Shown: piece by piece, positions 47,698 through 57,086 of the stretch
How positions within the stretch are numbered: position 1 is the stretch's first letter
How the letters are laid out: every line of letters begins with the position of its first letter
Assembly (NCBI RefSeq): GCF_001402875.1
Contig: NZ_CP012946.1
Location: 124,001-188,000, forward strand
DNA from: Blastochloris viridis
GTDB lineage: Bacteria > Pseudomonadota > Alphaproteobacteria > Rhizobiales > Xanthobacteraceae
DNA length: 64,000 nucleotides
Reading direction: 5' to 3'
Notes under the pieces: model-generated
What the model was told of the DNA's origin: nothing
The model's input: the letters and a program-made list of their open reading frames with translations, nothing else
Databases searched by the model: none
Position numbers and translations under genes: made by a program

Positions 47698-48378
47698 TCA
47701 ATCGGAGTTGGCGGCGGCAACCGTGCCGCTCGAGGTGGCCGGCTCAAGCCGGATGCGAACGCGGGCGGCGATATACTTGAGATATTCGAGCGCGATCAGT
47801 CGGGCAAATCGGGCGTTGGCCCACCACGGCCCGGCGCGCAGCTGGTCGGACACCACCGGGAACGCGATCAGCCGCACGCCCGGCACCGCGCTGCCGAGTT
47901 CGAGCAGCGTGCGCGGCATGTGGTAGGCCGACGTCACCACCACCAGCGAGCGGAAACCGTGCCGCCGCACCCACGCCCCGGTTTCGGCGGCGTTGCCGGT
48001 GGTGTTGAGCGCCCGGCGGTCGATGTCGACGCAGCAGGCAAACAGCGCCGGGCTTTGCGAGGTCAGGCGGGCGAGCTCATCGACCCGCGTCGCCGGGTGG
48101 ACGCCGGTGATCAGCAGGCGGTGGCCGTGGCCGCGTTCGAGCAGGTCCAGCGCGTCGTCGATGCGGGAGGCGCCCCCGGTCAGCACCACGATGGCGTCGG
48201 CCTTCTCGGTCAGCGGCCGTGGCTGGACGTCGAGCCCGGACAGGAACCAGACGAAGCCGGCGACCCCGGCGCACAGCAGCACCAACGCCGAAAATCCGCC
48301 CACCAGCACCGCCGTTTTGAGGCGGTGGTGCCGATCGGGCGTCACGTTCACCGGACCGCGATCCTGCGCAAAGGCCAT
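47698..48378 (-). CDS. YdcF family (DUF218) membrane protein
   Basis: A 226-residue protein with one N-terminal membrane helix (about 21-45) and a DUF218 domain. Landmarks are ADAIVVLTGGASRIDDALDLL, LLITGVHPAT, NTTGNAAETGAWVR and VTSAYHMPRTLLEL. DUF218 proteins (SanA/YdcF/ElyC) act in envelope metabolism, possibly on lipid carriers; the reaction is unknown. Between ftsX and plsC in the same direction. Confidence 0.92.
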   Translation of the reverse strand: MAFAQDRGPVNVTPDRHHRLKTAVLVGGFSALVLLCAGVAGFVWFLSGLDVQPRPLTEKADAIVVLTGGASRIDDALDLLERGHGHRLLITGVHPATRVDELARLTSQSPALFACCVDIDRRALNTTGNAAETGAWVRRHGFRSLVVVTSAYHMPRTLLELGSAVPGVRLIAFPVVSDQLRAGPWWANARFARLIALEYLKYIAARVRIRLEPATSSGTVAAANSD

Positions 48379-48550
48379 GCCCCCCTCCGGGGTCGAGGAT
48401 AAAACACTGCGTGCGCGGGTGGAAACCTGCGCCTGCATCGGGAGCCCCGCCAATGGCGGGCGGCCGGAGCCGGTGGATGCACCACCGCCGGCGCGCGCGC
48501 AACCCTTGGGCCGGCAAGGCCTTGCAGGACCGGGGGACGCGCCGCCCCGC

Positions 48551-49501
48551 TCAGTCGAACGAGCGGAGCGTCGAGCGCACCGTGACGCGGGTGGTCGTCG
48601 CGGTCACGGCGGCGACGGTCAGCACCAGCGCGACGATCAGCAGATAGCTCTGGCCCGGCAGCGCCAGCCCGCCGATCAGGGTGGCCGCGCCGCCGGTGCC
48701 GTCGGCAAGGCCGCTGCCGGCAAGGGCGCCGATCAGCAGGAACAGCACCATGGCGACGGCGCCGCCGGTCGCCGCCCCTCTCAGCCCGAGCAGGAGGAAA
48801 TGGCGCTGGAACTGGACGGCGATGAAGGAATCCTTGGCGCCGACCAGGTGCAGCACCTCAACGACGTTGCGGTTGACCGAGACCGCGCCGCGGGTGGCGA
48901 AGGCGACGCACAGCGCGGTCGCCACCAGCACGAGGCCGGTGACGGCGATCCCGGCGGCAACCACGGTGTCGGCCATCGTGACCAGATAGGCCGACCAGGC
49001 GCGGTGGTCGTCGAGGCTGGCATTGGGCACCTTTTCGGCGAGCTGGCGCCGGAGCGCCGGCGAATCGAGCCCGCCACTGCCGAGCTGGAGGCCGATCAGC
49101 CGCGGCACCGGCAGGCCGGTGAGGTCGAGCCCGGCGCCCAGCCACGGCTCCAGCAGGTGCTCGGCCTCGGCCTGGCTGTAGACGCGGACGTCGACGATGC
49201 CGGGCGCGGCGCGGGCGACCTCGCCGGCGCGGCGGACGTCCTCGGTGAGGTTGCGGCCCTCGACCGGGCGCACCTGGATCGTCATCTCGCGGGCGACGTC
49301 GGAGCGCCAGTCGGTGGCGGCGTCGTAGACCAGGCCGACGGCGCCGACCGCCAGCGCGGCCAGGAAGGTCATGATCGCCACCACCGCCACCAGCGCGGTG
49401 CCGGAGATGCTGCTGGTCGGGATGATCGCGCCGGGCGGCCGCGGGCCGTGGCCGCTTTCGGTTTGGGTCAGCTCCGGGTCCGGGCTCATCGACTCACTCA
49501 T
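48551..49501 (-). CDS. ftsX: cell division ABC transporter permease FtsX
   Basis: A 316-residue membrane protein with four helices: one near residues 32-58, then an extracytoplasmic domain (about 60-165), then three helices (about 170-305). The segment VSVNRNVVEVLHLVGAKDSFIAVQFQRHFLLLG is the FtsX loop that contacts FtsE. FtsEX drives periplasmic peptidoglycan hydrolases at the septum. Its start overlaps the ftsE stop by eight bases. Confidence 0.94.
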   Translation of the reverse strand: MSESMSPDPELTQTESGHGPRPPGAIIPTSSISGTALVAVVAIMTFLAALAVGAVGLVYDAATDWRSDVAREMTIQVRPVEGRNLTEDVRRAGEVARAAPGIVDVRVYSQAEAEHLLEPWLGAGLDLTGLPVPRLIGLQLGSGGLDSPALRRQLAEKVPNASLDDHRAWSAYLVTMADTVVAAGIAVTGLVLVATALCVAFATRGAVSVNRNVVEVLHLVGAKDSFIAVQFQRHFLLLGLRGAATGGAVAMVLFLLIGALAGSGLADGTGGAATLIGGLALPGQSYLLIVALVLTVAAVTATTTRVTVRSTLRSFD

Positions 49502-50153
49502 AGACGTGAAGGCGGCCGTCGGCGAGCACCAGTCGCGTGGCGTCGAACTGGTCCATGAGGGCGAGGTCGTGGGTGGCGATCACGATCGAGGTGCCGAGCC
49601 TGTGCAACTCGGCGAACAGCTTGAGCAGGCGACGGGCCAGCGAGGGATCGACGTTGCCGGTCGGCTCGTCGGCGAGCAGCAGCTCGGGCCGGCCGATCAG
49701 GGCGCGGGCGATGGCGGCGCGCTGCTTCTCGCCGCCCGACAGCGTCGGCGGCAGCGCCGAGGCGCGCTCGCCGAGGCCGACCCAGTGCAGCAGCTCGATC
49801 ACCTCGGTGCGGTAGCTCGCCTCCTCCCGCCCCAGCACCCGGAGCGGCAGCGCCACGTTCTCGTATGTGGTGAGGTGGTCGAGCAGGCGGAAATCCTGAA
49901 ACACGATGCCGATGCGCCGGCGGATGATCGCCACCTCGTCGGGCTCGAGGCTGGTGACCTCGCGGCCGAACACCGACACCAGGCCTCGGGTCGGCTTCAG
50001 CGACAGGAACAACAGCCGCAGCAGCGAGGTCTTGCCGGCGCCGGAGGGGCCGGTGAGAAACTGGAACGAGTTCTGCTCGATCGAGAAGGTGAGGTCGCGC
50101 AGCACCTCCGCTCCCATGCCATAGCGCAGGCCGACGTTCTCGAAACGGATCAC
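49494..50153 (-). CDS. ftsE: cell division ATP-binding protein FtsE
   Basis: A 219-residue ABC ATPase: Walker [10 protein letters not shown] (about 37), Q-loop [15 protein letters not shown], signature LSGGEKQR (about 135), Walker [13 protein letters not shown] and switch His in IATHDL. Start taken as GTG at 50153, since GGAGG lies five bases upstream and it gives the normal N terminus ([12 protein letters not shown]). The open frame continues further but without family similarity. Confidence 0.95.
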   Translation of the reverse strand: MIRFENVGLRYGMGAEVLRDLTFSIEQNSFQFLTGPSGAGKTSLLRLLFLSLKPTRGLVSVFGREVTSLEPDEVAIIRRRIGIVFQDFRLLDHLTTYENVALPLRVLGREEASYRTEVIELLHWVGLGERASALPPTLSGGEKQRAAIARALIGRPELLLADEPTGNVDPSLARRLLKLFAELHRLGTSIVIATHDLALMDQFDATRLVLADGRLHVYE

Positions 50154-50443
50154 TGGCGCCTCCGGGCGATAGAGCAGGCCGGCCCGCGCCGCCGCACGGC
50201 GCGCCGCCTCCCCTGCAAACGGGGCAACTCTGGCAGGATTGTGCCCGCCGGGCGACCTTGCGCATTTTCCGCCCCGATGGGAACCGGGCGCGCGGCCGCC
50301 GGTTGCCGCGTCGGGGCTGGCCGTCGCCGGCACGGCAACCGAAACGCGCGCAAATTTCGCGCGACGTGTCGGTCGCGCCAACGAGGTTTCCAGTCCGTTA
50401 ACGGTCGTTGGTGCAAACTGCGCTCGAAACCTCAGTGTCGGCC

Positions 50444-51439
50444 ATGCTGCTCGCTTGCCCTAGCTGCTCCTCTGCATTCCGCGTCCCTGCCGCCGCCATC
50501 GCGGCGGAAGGGCGATCCGTGCGGTGCTCCGCCTGCCAATATGTCTGGATTGCGATGCCGGCCGATCTCGTGCCGGAGCCGCAATTGGAGGACGCGTTGG
50601 TCGGCGCGGTGGCCCCGGTCGCGAGTTTGACCGGTGATTCGCGGCTCGACGCCGAAGTCGAAGCCGCGTTCGCCGAAGCCGACCGCAGCTTCGAGGCGAT
50701 CGGCGCGGACGACGATATCATCGCCATCGACCGGCCGTTCGAAGACGAGGTGATGATCGAGGCCGCCGACGCGCCGCCGCTGGCGCCCAGCGCGGAGCCG
50801 CCCGGCGGGGAGCTGGCTGGCGAGATCGAGCCTGGTCCACAGCAGGGCGCCGCGCGAAAAGCGCCGGCGGTGGAGCTTCGCGACGATGACGAGACGGCGT
50901 CGCTCGAGGCGGTCGCGGCCGACTCTGCCGCTGCGGCCGATTCGGCCGAGCCGGTGCGGCCGCGGCGCCGAGCGCTGGTCGAGCGGCCACGTCCGTGGAC
51001 GCGGGCGATGCACATCGCCACCACCGCGGTGGTGGCGATGGTCGCCGCCGCGCTGATCTGGCGCTCAGACCTGGTGCGGCTGTCGCCCAGCCTGGGCGGC
51101 TTCTTTCAGGCGCTCGGCATGCCGGTGAACCTGCGCGGGCTGGAATTCCACGAGGTGAAGGCGGTTCGCGACGTCAAGGACGGCATCCCGGTGCTGTCGG
51201 TCGAGGGCTATGTGTTCAATCCGGGCCCCAAGGCCGCCGAGATTTCGAAACTGCGGATGGCGGTGGTCGGGCCGAATGGCCGCGAACTCTATGCCTGGAC
51301 GGCAGAACCGGCGCAGCCCATGTTGTCAGCAGGCGAAAGCTTCATGATGCGAAGCCGCCTCGCCTCGCCGCCGCAGGACGGCCAGGAGGTCCTGGTCCGG
51401 TTCCTGCTCAAGCGGGATCTGGTCAACGCCAAGCCCTGA
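50444..51439 (+). CDS. zinc-ribbon (MJ0042-type) and DUF3426-like membrane protein
   Basis: A 331-residue protein. The N terminus has two Cys pairs (LACPSCSSAF, then VRCSACQYVW) forming the MJ0042 zinc ribbon. A long acidic Ala/Glu/Asp-rich linker follows, then one membrane helix (about 202-222) and a C-terminal beta domain (GLEFHEVKAVRDVKDGIPVLSVEGYVFNP) of the DUF3426 type. Such proteins are common in alphaproteobacteria, with unknown function. A GTG at 50435 is an alternative start. It precedes hpt by six bases. Confidence 0.88.
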   Translation: MLLACPSCSSAFRVPAAAIAAEGRSVRCSACQYVWIAMPADLVPEPQLEDALVGAVAPVASLTGDSRLDAEVEAAFAEADRSFEAIGADDDIIAIDRPFEDEVMIEAADAPPLAPSAEPPGGELAGEIEPGPQQGAARKAPAVELRDDDETASLEAVAADSAAAADSAEPVRPRRRALVERPRPWTRAMHIATTAVVAMVAAALIWRSDLVRLSPSLGGFFQALGMPVNLRGLEFHEVKAVRDVKDGIPVLSVEGYVFNPGPKAAEISKLRMAVVGPNGRELYAWTAEPAQPMLSAGESFMMRSRLASPPQDGQEVLVRFLLKRDLVNAKP

Positions 51440-51445
51440 GGGCCC

Positions 51446-52024
51446 ATGACGGTCGAAACACCATCCCCCGCGTCGACACCGCTGCCTGCTGTCCGTGTGC
51501 TTTACGACGCCGACGCCATCGCCGCCCGCAATCGCGAACTCGCCGAGGAGATTGCGGCGATCCACCCCCATCGCCTGCTGGTGGTGTGCGTGCTCAAGGG
51601 CAGCTTCGTGTTCGCGGCCGACCTGATTCGCGCGCTGCACGCCGCCGGTGTCGCGCCCGAGGTCGAGTTCATCATCCTGTCGAGCTATCGCACCTCGACC
51701 GTCTCCTCCGGCCGGGTCCAGATCCTGCGGGACGTCGAGAGCGAGGTGCGCGGCCGAGACGTGCTGTTGGTCGACGACATCCTGGAATCCGGCCGCACGC
51801 TGGCGTTCGCCAAGGACCTTTTGGCCGCGCGCGGGGCGGCACGGGTGCGGACCTGCGTGCTGCTCGAAAAGCCCGGCAAGCGCGCCGTCAAGGTCGACGC
51901 CGATTTCCTCGGGTTTCGCTGCGAGGACGTGTTCGTGGTCGGCTACGGCATGGACATCGCCCACGCCTTTCGCCAGTTGCCGTTCGTCGGCGTGGTCGAT
52001 CATGCCGACGTGCCCCCCGGCTGA
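51446..52024 (+). CDS. hpt: hypoxanthine phosphoribosyltransferase
   Basis: Purine salvage: hypoxanthine or guanine plus PRPP to IMP or GMP. The 192-residue enzyme has LLVVCVLKGSFVFAADL, SSYRTSTVSSG and the PRPP loop DVLLVDDILESGRTL (about residue 110). Length is normal with a short Pro-rich N-terminal extension. Translationally close to the zinc-ribbon gene (six-base gap). Confidence 0.94.
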   Translation: MTVETPSPASTPLPAVRVLYDADAIAARNRELAEEIAAIHPHRLLVVCVLKGSFVFAADLIRALHAAGVAPEVEFIILSSYRTSTVSSGRVQILRDVESEVRGRDVLLVDDILESGRTLAFAKDLLAARGAARVRTCVLLEKPGKRAVKVDADFLGFRCEDVFVVGYGMDIAHAFRQLPFVGVVDHADVPPG

Positions 52025-52249
52025 ACGGGCCGGGTGGAGCCGTTGGCCGATGCGAGGCCCGGCCTCCGGTCTTGGACGGTGTTGCGATTGCCGGCCCGCG
52101 CCCGGCGCGGGCGCTCCGCGCGCGGCAAGGGCTTGGCGGCTTCAGCCGCCGGGAGCGGGACCGAATGCCGCTGCGCCAACCTGGCGGCGGGGGTGGGATG
52201 GGAAATCGCGCGGCGGCCGCACGGGTTCCGCAACAGACGGAGTGATGCG

Positions 52250-52621
52250 ATGGCGCGCATCCTGATCGCCGAAGACGATGCCGAGGTCCGCACCCTGGTG
52301 ATCCGGGCACTCGCCATCCAGGGCCATGAGGTCACCGCTGCCGAGGATGGCGGCGAGGCGCTGGATATCCTCAACCGCGAGGACGGCCGCTTCGATTTGT
52401 TGCTGTCCGACATCAAGATGCCGGTGATGGACGGCATCGCCCTCGCTTTGACCGCGACGCGCGACTACCCGCGGCTGCCGATCCTGCTGATGACTGGCTA
52501 CGCCGATCAGCGCGAGCGCGCCCACGGCCTCGACGCCATCGTCCGCGACGTGCTGTCGAAGCCGTTCACGCTGCCCGAGCTGCGGGCGGCGGTCGCCGCG
52601 GTGCTGGCGCCGGCGGCATGA
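52250..52621 (+). CDS. single-domain response regulator (CpdR-like)
   Basis: A 123-residue receiver domain without an output domain. Acidic pocket IAEDD, phospho-acceptor Asp54 in LLSDIKMPVMDG, Thr in LLMTGYADQRERAH, Lys in VLSKPF. The RILIAEDD start and LSKPFTLPEL end match the CpdR family, which couples CckA-ChpT signalling to ClpXP proteolysis in alphaproteobacteria. CpdR identity is likely but not certain; no kinase gene lies beside it. hpt next to cpdR is seen in related genomes. Confidence 0.85.
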   Translation: MARILIAEDDAEVRTLVIRALAIQGHEVTAAEDGGEALDILNREDGRFDLLLSDIKMPVMDGIALALTATRDYPRLPILLMTGYADQRERAHGLDAIVRDVLSKPFTLPELRAAVAAVLAPAA

Positions 52622-52628
52622 ACGGGAC

Positions 52629-52647
52629 TCCGGCGCGATCGGCCGGA
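52629..52647. repeat. palindrome between convergent genes, copy D
   Basis: TCCGGC/GCCGGA arms around GCGATCG, between the stops of the response regulator gene and the TIGR02302 gene, followed by TTTCG. Confidence 0.65.
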
Positions 52648-52654
52648 TTTCGGG

Positions 52655-55192
52655 TCAGAACCCCTTGAGCAGCCGTTCCAGATAGTCGAGCTCGATCTGG
52701 GGGCGCTCGGCGTCGCCGAGCCGGCGCCGGAGCTCTTCCAGCACCCTTCGGGCGCGCTGGGCGTCGACGGCGTCGGGGACGAAGTCGCGGCTGTCATTGT
52801 CGAGGTCGCGTCCGGCCGAACGCGGCCGGCCGAGCGGGTCAGTGTCGGTTTCGCTGCTTTGGCCGGAGCCGTCGGGATTGGGGCGGCCGCTGCCGGGTTG
52901 GCCGCGCGCCATGGCCTGGGCGCCGCGGCGCAGATTCTCGATGGCGCGCCCCTGGGAGCCCACCGCGCCGTCGGCATTGCCGGCTCCGAGCTGGCGCTCG
53001 GCCTCGCGCATGGCGTCGCGGGCGCGGCCGAACGCCTGCTCGCCGTCGCCCTCGCCGCCCTCGCCGTCGCCCTGGTCGCGGCGCATCTTGTTGAGCTGGT
53101 CGAGCAGGCCGTCGAGCTGGCGGCGGACCTCCTCCTGGCCCTGCTGCAGCTCGCCGAAGGGCTGGCCGGGCTCGCTCGGGCTGCGATTGCCCTCGCCGCG
53201 GCGTTGGCGGTCGCGCTGCTCGCGGCCCTCGCGCCAGGTGCGGTCGCGCAGCTGCTGCTGGTTGCGGATCATGTCGCCGAGCCGGTCGATGGCGTCGCCG
53301 TCGCCTTCGGCCATGTTGCCGGAGCGGCTGCGGTCGAGGCTGTCGAGCATCGCCTGCAACTCGTCCAGCATGCGTTGCGCCGCATCGCGCGAGCCGGACC
53401 TGGCGAGGTTCTCCAGCCTGTCGATCATGGCCTGCAGGTCCTGCGGGCGCAGGACGCGGGTGTTGCGGTCGAGCGGCCGATTCTCGGCCTGGCGGTTCGG
53501 GTTGCGCCGCATCTCCTCGGCCAGTTCGCGCATGAAACGGTCGAGCGCCTGGCGCAGGTTGTCGGTGAGCTGCTTCAGCTCGTCCTCGCCGACGCCGCGC
53601 TCAAGCGCCTGACGCAGCGCGTCCTCCGCGGCGCGCAGCTCACGCTCGGCGTCGGCCATCTCGCCGTCCTCGATCCGCACCGCGATCTGCCACAGATAAT
53701 CGGCCGCCTCGCGCAGGCCGTCGTCGTCGCGGGCGGCGGCAAGGCGCCAATAGGCGGTGCGCAGGCCGAGATAGATGGCGGTGTCGGGCGTGAACCGTTC
53801 CGGCCCGATCGCCAGGGCGTCGAGCGCGCGTTCGACGTGGAGGCGGCAGCCGGCGTCGAGCGCCAGCATGCGGCGCTGCTCCACCAGCGCCCGTGCCAGC
53901 GGGTTGGTGAAGGCGCGCTGCGGCAAGGTGAGGTCGGCCGTTTCGCTCACGCCCTCGTTGCCGGCGTCGTCGCGGGCCTTCAGCGCGAGCTGAACCTTGG
54001 CGCCGGCGAACGGATGGTCGGTGAGGTCCTTGACGGTCTCGCCGTTGCCCGAGCGGGTGCGCGCCTGCGGCAGCGCGAGCGGCAGCGGCGGCAGCTCGTA
54101 AAGCGGGCGCGCGCCGGGAGCGGGCTCCTTCAGCCGAAAACCGGCCTCGGCCGAGACCACGCCGTAGTCGTCCTCCAGGCGGTAGGCCAGCGACAGCGCG
54201 TTGCGGCCGACCGTCTGGGGCGTGCGGGTCATGGCGATGGTCGGGGCGCGGTCGGGCACGGCGTTGAACGACCACACCAGGTCGGCGTCGCCGACGTCAT
54301 GCAGCGCCAATTGGCCGCTGGCGGTAATCTTGAGCCGGCGCTCGGTGGTGCCGGCGGGCGGGGCGGCGCCGTCCGGCGCAACCTCGGCGAACCCGCTGCC
54401 GCGCATCCGCAGCGCCAGGGTGCTGAGGCCGGTGGCGCGAATGGTGACCACGCTGCCGGCCGGCACGTCGATGGGGCCGGCGTGCCGGCCCTCGGCGACC
54501 GGCTCGCCCGAGCGCACGCCGGACAACAGCAGCGGCGGCCGGCCGGTATAGGCCGGCGGCGTCACCCAGGCATCGATGCGGTAGGGCGCCGGCGCCGCCG
54601 GACCGGTCCAGTCGAACGCCAGCAGCACCCGCTTGGTGCGCTCGCCTTCGGCCATGAACCAAGTGGCGATCACCAGAAGCAGCACCAGCGCGCGCAGCGC
54701 AAAGCGGTCGTGCTCGACCAGCCGCGGGCTCGGCAGGCCGACCGCGATGTCGCGGGTCTCCGCCAGCAGGCGGGCGCGGTGGGCATCCCACAACGCGCGC
54801 GACACCGGGTCCTCGCGGCGGGTGCCGAGCTCGTCGTCGAGCGCGCTCGCCGGCCGGTGCGGCAGGCCGGAGACGCGGTCGAGCCGGCGCAGGATCGCCC
54901 GGCGGCCGGGACCGCGCAGCCGCAGCAGCGGTGCGCCGGCATAGGCGGCGAGCGCGATGAAGAGGAACAGCACAAACGGCCGCGCCGGGGGCGGCATCAC
55001 CGCCCACAGCCCGGCCCACGACAGCGCCACGAACAGCCCGACCGCCGCGGCGAACCGCACCGACGCCGGCCACAGCCGCTCCCACAGCAGTGCAAGGCGC
55101 GCGCGCTTCAGCGCTCGCGCCAGCGCGTCGCGGGCGGGCGTTCGTTCCGGCGGGCGTCCGTCGGGGGTGTCGGTCCGCGGGGTATCGGTCAC
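52655..55192 (-). CDS. TIGR02302 family (DUF4175) membrane protein
   Basis: An 845-residue protein found almost only in alphaproteobacteria. Two membrane helices near residues 45-90 and a third at about 165-180 are followed by Ig-like beta regions (WVTPPAYTGRPPLLLSG, YRLEDDYGVVSAEAGF) and a C-terminal third rich in Gln, Arg, Asp and Gly that should form long helices (LQAMIDRLENLARSG, DELQAMLDSLDRS, QQGQEEVRRQLDGLLDQL). Function unknown; placement beside lysA-argH is conserved. GTG start. Confidence 0.9.
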   Translation of the reverse strand: MTDTPRTDTPDGRPPERTPARDALARALKRARLALLWERLWPASVRFAAAVGLFVALSWAGLWAVMPPPARPFVLFLFIALAAYAGAPLLRLRGPGRRAILRRLDRVSGLPHRPASALDDELGTRREDPVSRALWDAHRARLLAETRDIAVGLPSPRLVEHDRFALRALVLLLVIATWFMAEGERTKRVLLAFDWTGPAAPAPYRIDAWVTPPAYTGRPPLLLSGVRSGEPVAEGRHAGPIDVPAGSVVTIRATGLSTLALRMRGSGFAEVAPDGAAPPAGTTERRLKITASGQLALHDVGDADLVWSFNAVPDRAPTIAMTRTPQTVGRNALSLAYRLEDDYGVVSAEAGFRLKEPAPGARPLYELPPLPLALPQARTRSGNGETVKDLTDHPFAGAKVQLALKARDDAGNEGVSETADLTLPQRAFTNPLARALVEQRRMLALDAGCRLHVERALDALAIGPERFTPDTAIYLGLRTAYWRLAAARDDDGLREAADYLWQIAVRIEDGEMADAERELRAAEDALRQALERGVGEDELKQLTDNLRQALDRFMRELAEEMRRNPNRQAENRPLDRNTRVLRPQDLQAMIDRLENLARSGSRDAAQRMLDELQAMLDSLDRSRSGNMAEGDGDAIDRLGDMIRNQQQLRDRTWREGREQRDRQRRGEGNRSPSEPGQPFGELQQGQEEVRRQLDGLLDQLNKMRRDQGDGEGGEGDGEQAFGRARDAMREAERQLGAGNADGAVGSQGRAIENLRRGAQAMARGQPGSGRPNPDGSGQSSETDTDPLGRPRSAGRDLDNDSRDFVPDAVDAQRARRVLEELRRRLGDAERPQIELDYLERLLKGF

Positions 55193-55416
55193 GCGCGCTC
55201 CCAGGTAGCCGCTGGAAGCATAACACGGGCCGAATCGGTCGAAAGTGAGCCGCCGAACACGAGCGCGTCAGCGCCCGGCCTTGGGGCGGGCCGCTGTCCT
55301 GACAACGATCACGGGGGCGAGCGCCAGACCCGGGATGGTCTACACAAAGGTGCCCGTCTTGATGACGCTCCCGGGTCACGGGCCTTCGGCCCTTGCCCGG
55401 GGCGACGAGGTGCCGC

Positions 55417-56682
55417 TCACAGCCAGGGCGGCAGGCGGTCGAGCGCGATCAGCTCCTCGGCCTCGATCCGCGGCCGGATCAGCGCCCATTCGGCGTCCTT
55501 GACCAGCACTTCCGGCACCAGCGGCCGGGTGTTGTAGGTCGAGGCCTGCACCGCGCCGTAGGCGCCGGCGGTGAGGATGGCGATGAGGTCGCCGCTCTTG
55601 AGTTCGGGCAGGTCGCGGTGCAGCGCCTGGAAGTCGCCGGTCTCGCACACCGGGCCGACCACGTCCGCCACCATGCGCCGCGCCCCCGGTGCCGGCTCGG
55701 CCAGCGGGCGGATGTCGTGGTGGGCCTCGTACAGCGTCGGCCGAATCAGGTCGTTCATGCCGGCGTCGGTGATGACGAAGGTCTTGGCCGCGCCCTCCTT
55801 GATGTAGAGCACCCGGGCGACCAGCACCCCGGCATTGCCGACGATCAGCCGGCCGGGCTCGATGATCACCTTGCAGCCGAGCGGGCCGATGCGGCGTTTG
55901 ACGATCTCGCCATAGAGCAGCGGTTCGGGCGGCGGCTCGTTGTCGGTGCGGTAGGGGATGCCGAGGCCGCCGCCGAGGTCGACGTGGTCGATGGTGTGGC
56001 CGTCGGCGCGCAACTCGCCGACCAGCTCGGCGAGGATGGCGAAGGCCTGATCGAACGGCGCCAGGTCGACGATCTGGCTGCCGATGTGGATGTCGACGCC
56101 GGCCACCTTGATGCCCGGCATTCTGGCCGCCTCGGCATAGACGGCGCGGGCGCGGGCGCGCGGGATGCCGAACTTGTTCTCGGCCTTGCCGGTGGCGATC
56201 TTGCTGTGGGTCTTGGCGTCGACGTCGGGATTGATGCGCAGCGACACCGCCGCGACCTTGCCCATGGCGCTCGCCACCTGCGACAGCGCGGCGAGTTCGG
56301 GCTCGGACTCGACGTTGAGGCACAGGATGCCGGCGTCGAGCGCCGCCGCCAGCTCCGCCTCGGTCTTGCCGACGCCGGAGAACACGATCTTCTCGGGCGG
56401 AATGCCGGCGGTCAGCGCCCGGGCGAGCTCGCCGCCCGACACCACGTCGGCGCCGGCGCCGAGGTCGGCCAGCGTCGCCAGCACCGCCTGGTTCGAGTTC
56501 GCCTTCATCGCGTAGCAGATCAGCGCGTCGAGCCCGGCCAGCGCCTCGGCGAACACCTGGTAGTGGCGGGTGAGCGTCGCGGTCGAATAGCAATAGAACG
56601 GCGTGCCGACCCGCGCCGCGATCGCGGCGAGGTTGACGTCCTCGGCGTGAAGGACGCCGTCGCGATAGGCAAAATGGTTCAT
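55417..56682 (-). CDS. lysA: diaminopimelate decarboxylase
   Basis: Last step of lysine synthesis: meso-DAP to L-lysine. The 421-residue fold-III PLP enzyme has the cofactor lysine in ICYAMKANSN (about 61), GADVVSGGE, HIGSQI, LGGGLGIPY, EPGRLIVGNAG and CETGDF near the active-site Cys. MNHFAYRDGVL at 56682 is the family start; the frame is open 23 codons further but runs into a repeat. Downstream of lptM on the same strand. Confidence 0.96.
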   Translation of the reverse strand: MNHFAYRDGVLHAEDVNLAAIAARVGTPFYCYSTATLTRHYQVFAEALAGLDALICYAMKANSNQAVLATLADLGAGADVVSGGELARALTAGIPPEKIVFSGVGKTEAELAAALDAGILCLNVESEPELAALSQVASAMGKVAAVSLRINPDVDAKTHSKIATGKAENKFGIPRARARAVYAEAARMPGIKVAGVDIHIGSQIVDLAPFDQAFAILAELVGELRADGHTIDHVDLGGGLGIPYRTDNEPPPEPLLYGEIVKRRIGPLGCKVIIEPGRLIVGNAGVLVARVLYIKEGAAKTFVITDAGMNDLIRPTLYEAHHDIRPLAEPAPGARRMVADVVGPVCETGDFQALHRDLPELKSGDLIAILTAGAYGAVQASTYNTRPLVPEVLVKDAEWALIRPRIEAEELIALDRLPPWL

Positions 56683-56702
56683 GGCGTGCCGGCAGAAGCA
56701 TT

Positions 56703-56733
56703 TTCCGCAAAAGCGGGAACCGGCTTTGCGGAA
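56703..56733. repeat. dispersed imperfect palindrome, copy 2
   Basis: TTCCGCAAAAGCGGG...GGCTTTGCGGAA, related to 11591-11619. It lies just upstream of lysA, where extended ORF calls wrongly include it in coding sequence. Confidence 0.65.
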
Positions 56734-56752
56734 GAATATGCGAAAACTCACA

Positions 56753-56799
56753 AGCTTGGAGCGTTCAACCTGATGGCATCAGGCCGGACGCTCCAAGCT
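56753..56799. repeat. nested palindrome abutting the lptM stop
   Basis: Outer arms AGCTTGGAGCGT and ACGCTCCAAGCT (12 bases each) enclose inner arms CCTGATG and CATCAGG. It touches the lptM stop codon and may act as a 3' end structure between lptM and lysA. Confidence 0.75.
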
Positions 56800-57029
56800 C
56801 AGTTGAGAAGCCTGTCGAGGATGATCGGATCCTGCGACCTTACCGGCCCCTTGGGCGGCTTGGCCTTGTCCTTGTCGGTGCCCGGCGGCGGCTCCCAGCT
56901 GCCGGGCGGCGGCTCCAGCGGGCCTTTGCGGCCGCAGGCCGCCAATGCGGTCGCGACAACGAGCGAGCCGGCGAGGAGCAAAAGCCGGCGGCGGGACGGG
57001 AGCATCGCAGTCACGCGGGTCGTCTCCAT
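56799..57029 (-). CDS. lptM: LPS translocon maturation chaperone-like lipoprotein LptM
   Basis: A 76-residue outer-membrane lipoprotein. The signal sequence ends in lipobox LAAC (Cys32), followed by GRKGPLEPPPG, the YifL/LptM hallmark. In E. coli LptM helps disulfide maturation of LptD; in other groups the role is inferred. A second in-frame ATG (codon 9) is an alternative start. It sits between argH and lysA, the conserved place for this small gene. Confidence 0.9.
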   Translation of the reverse strand: METTRVTAMLPSRRRLLLLAGSLVVATALAACGRKGPLEPPPGSWEPPPGTDKDKAKPPKGPVRSQDPIILDRLLN

Positions 57030-57086
57030 GAGAAGTGTCCACTTTAGCCCAAGATCGGTGCCACGGAACCCTGGTTCGTGGCCGCG

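Noticed and set aside
50284..50308. EcfG-type promoter upstream of the zinc-ribbon gene
   Set aside because: GGAAC-N16-GGTT has a mismatch and an extremely GC-rich spacer; likely chance.
52859..55537. 892-codon open frame antisense to the TIGR02302 gene
   Set aside because: Ala/Gly/Arg-rich shadow with no domain; the minus-strand gene is a recognisable family with a proper start.
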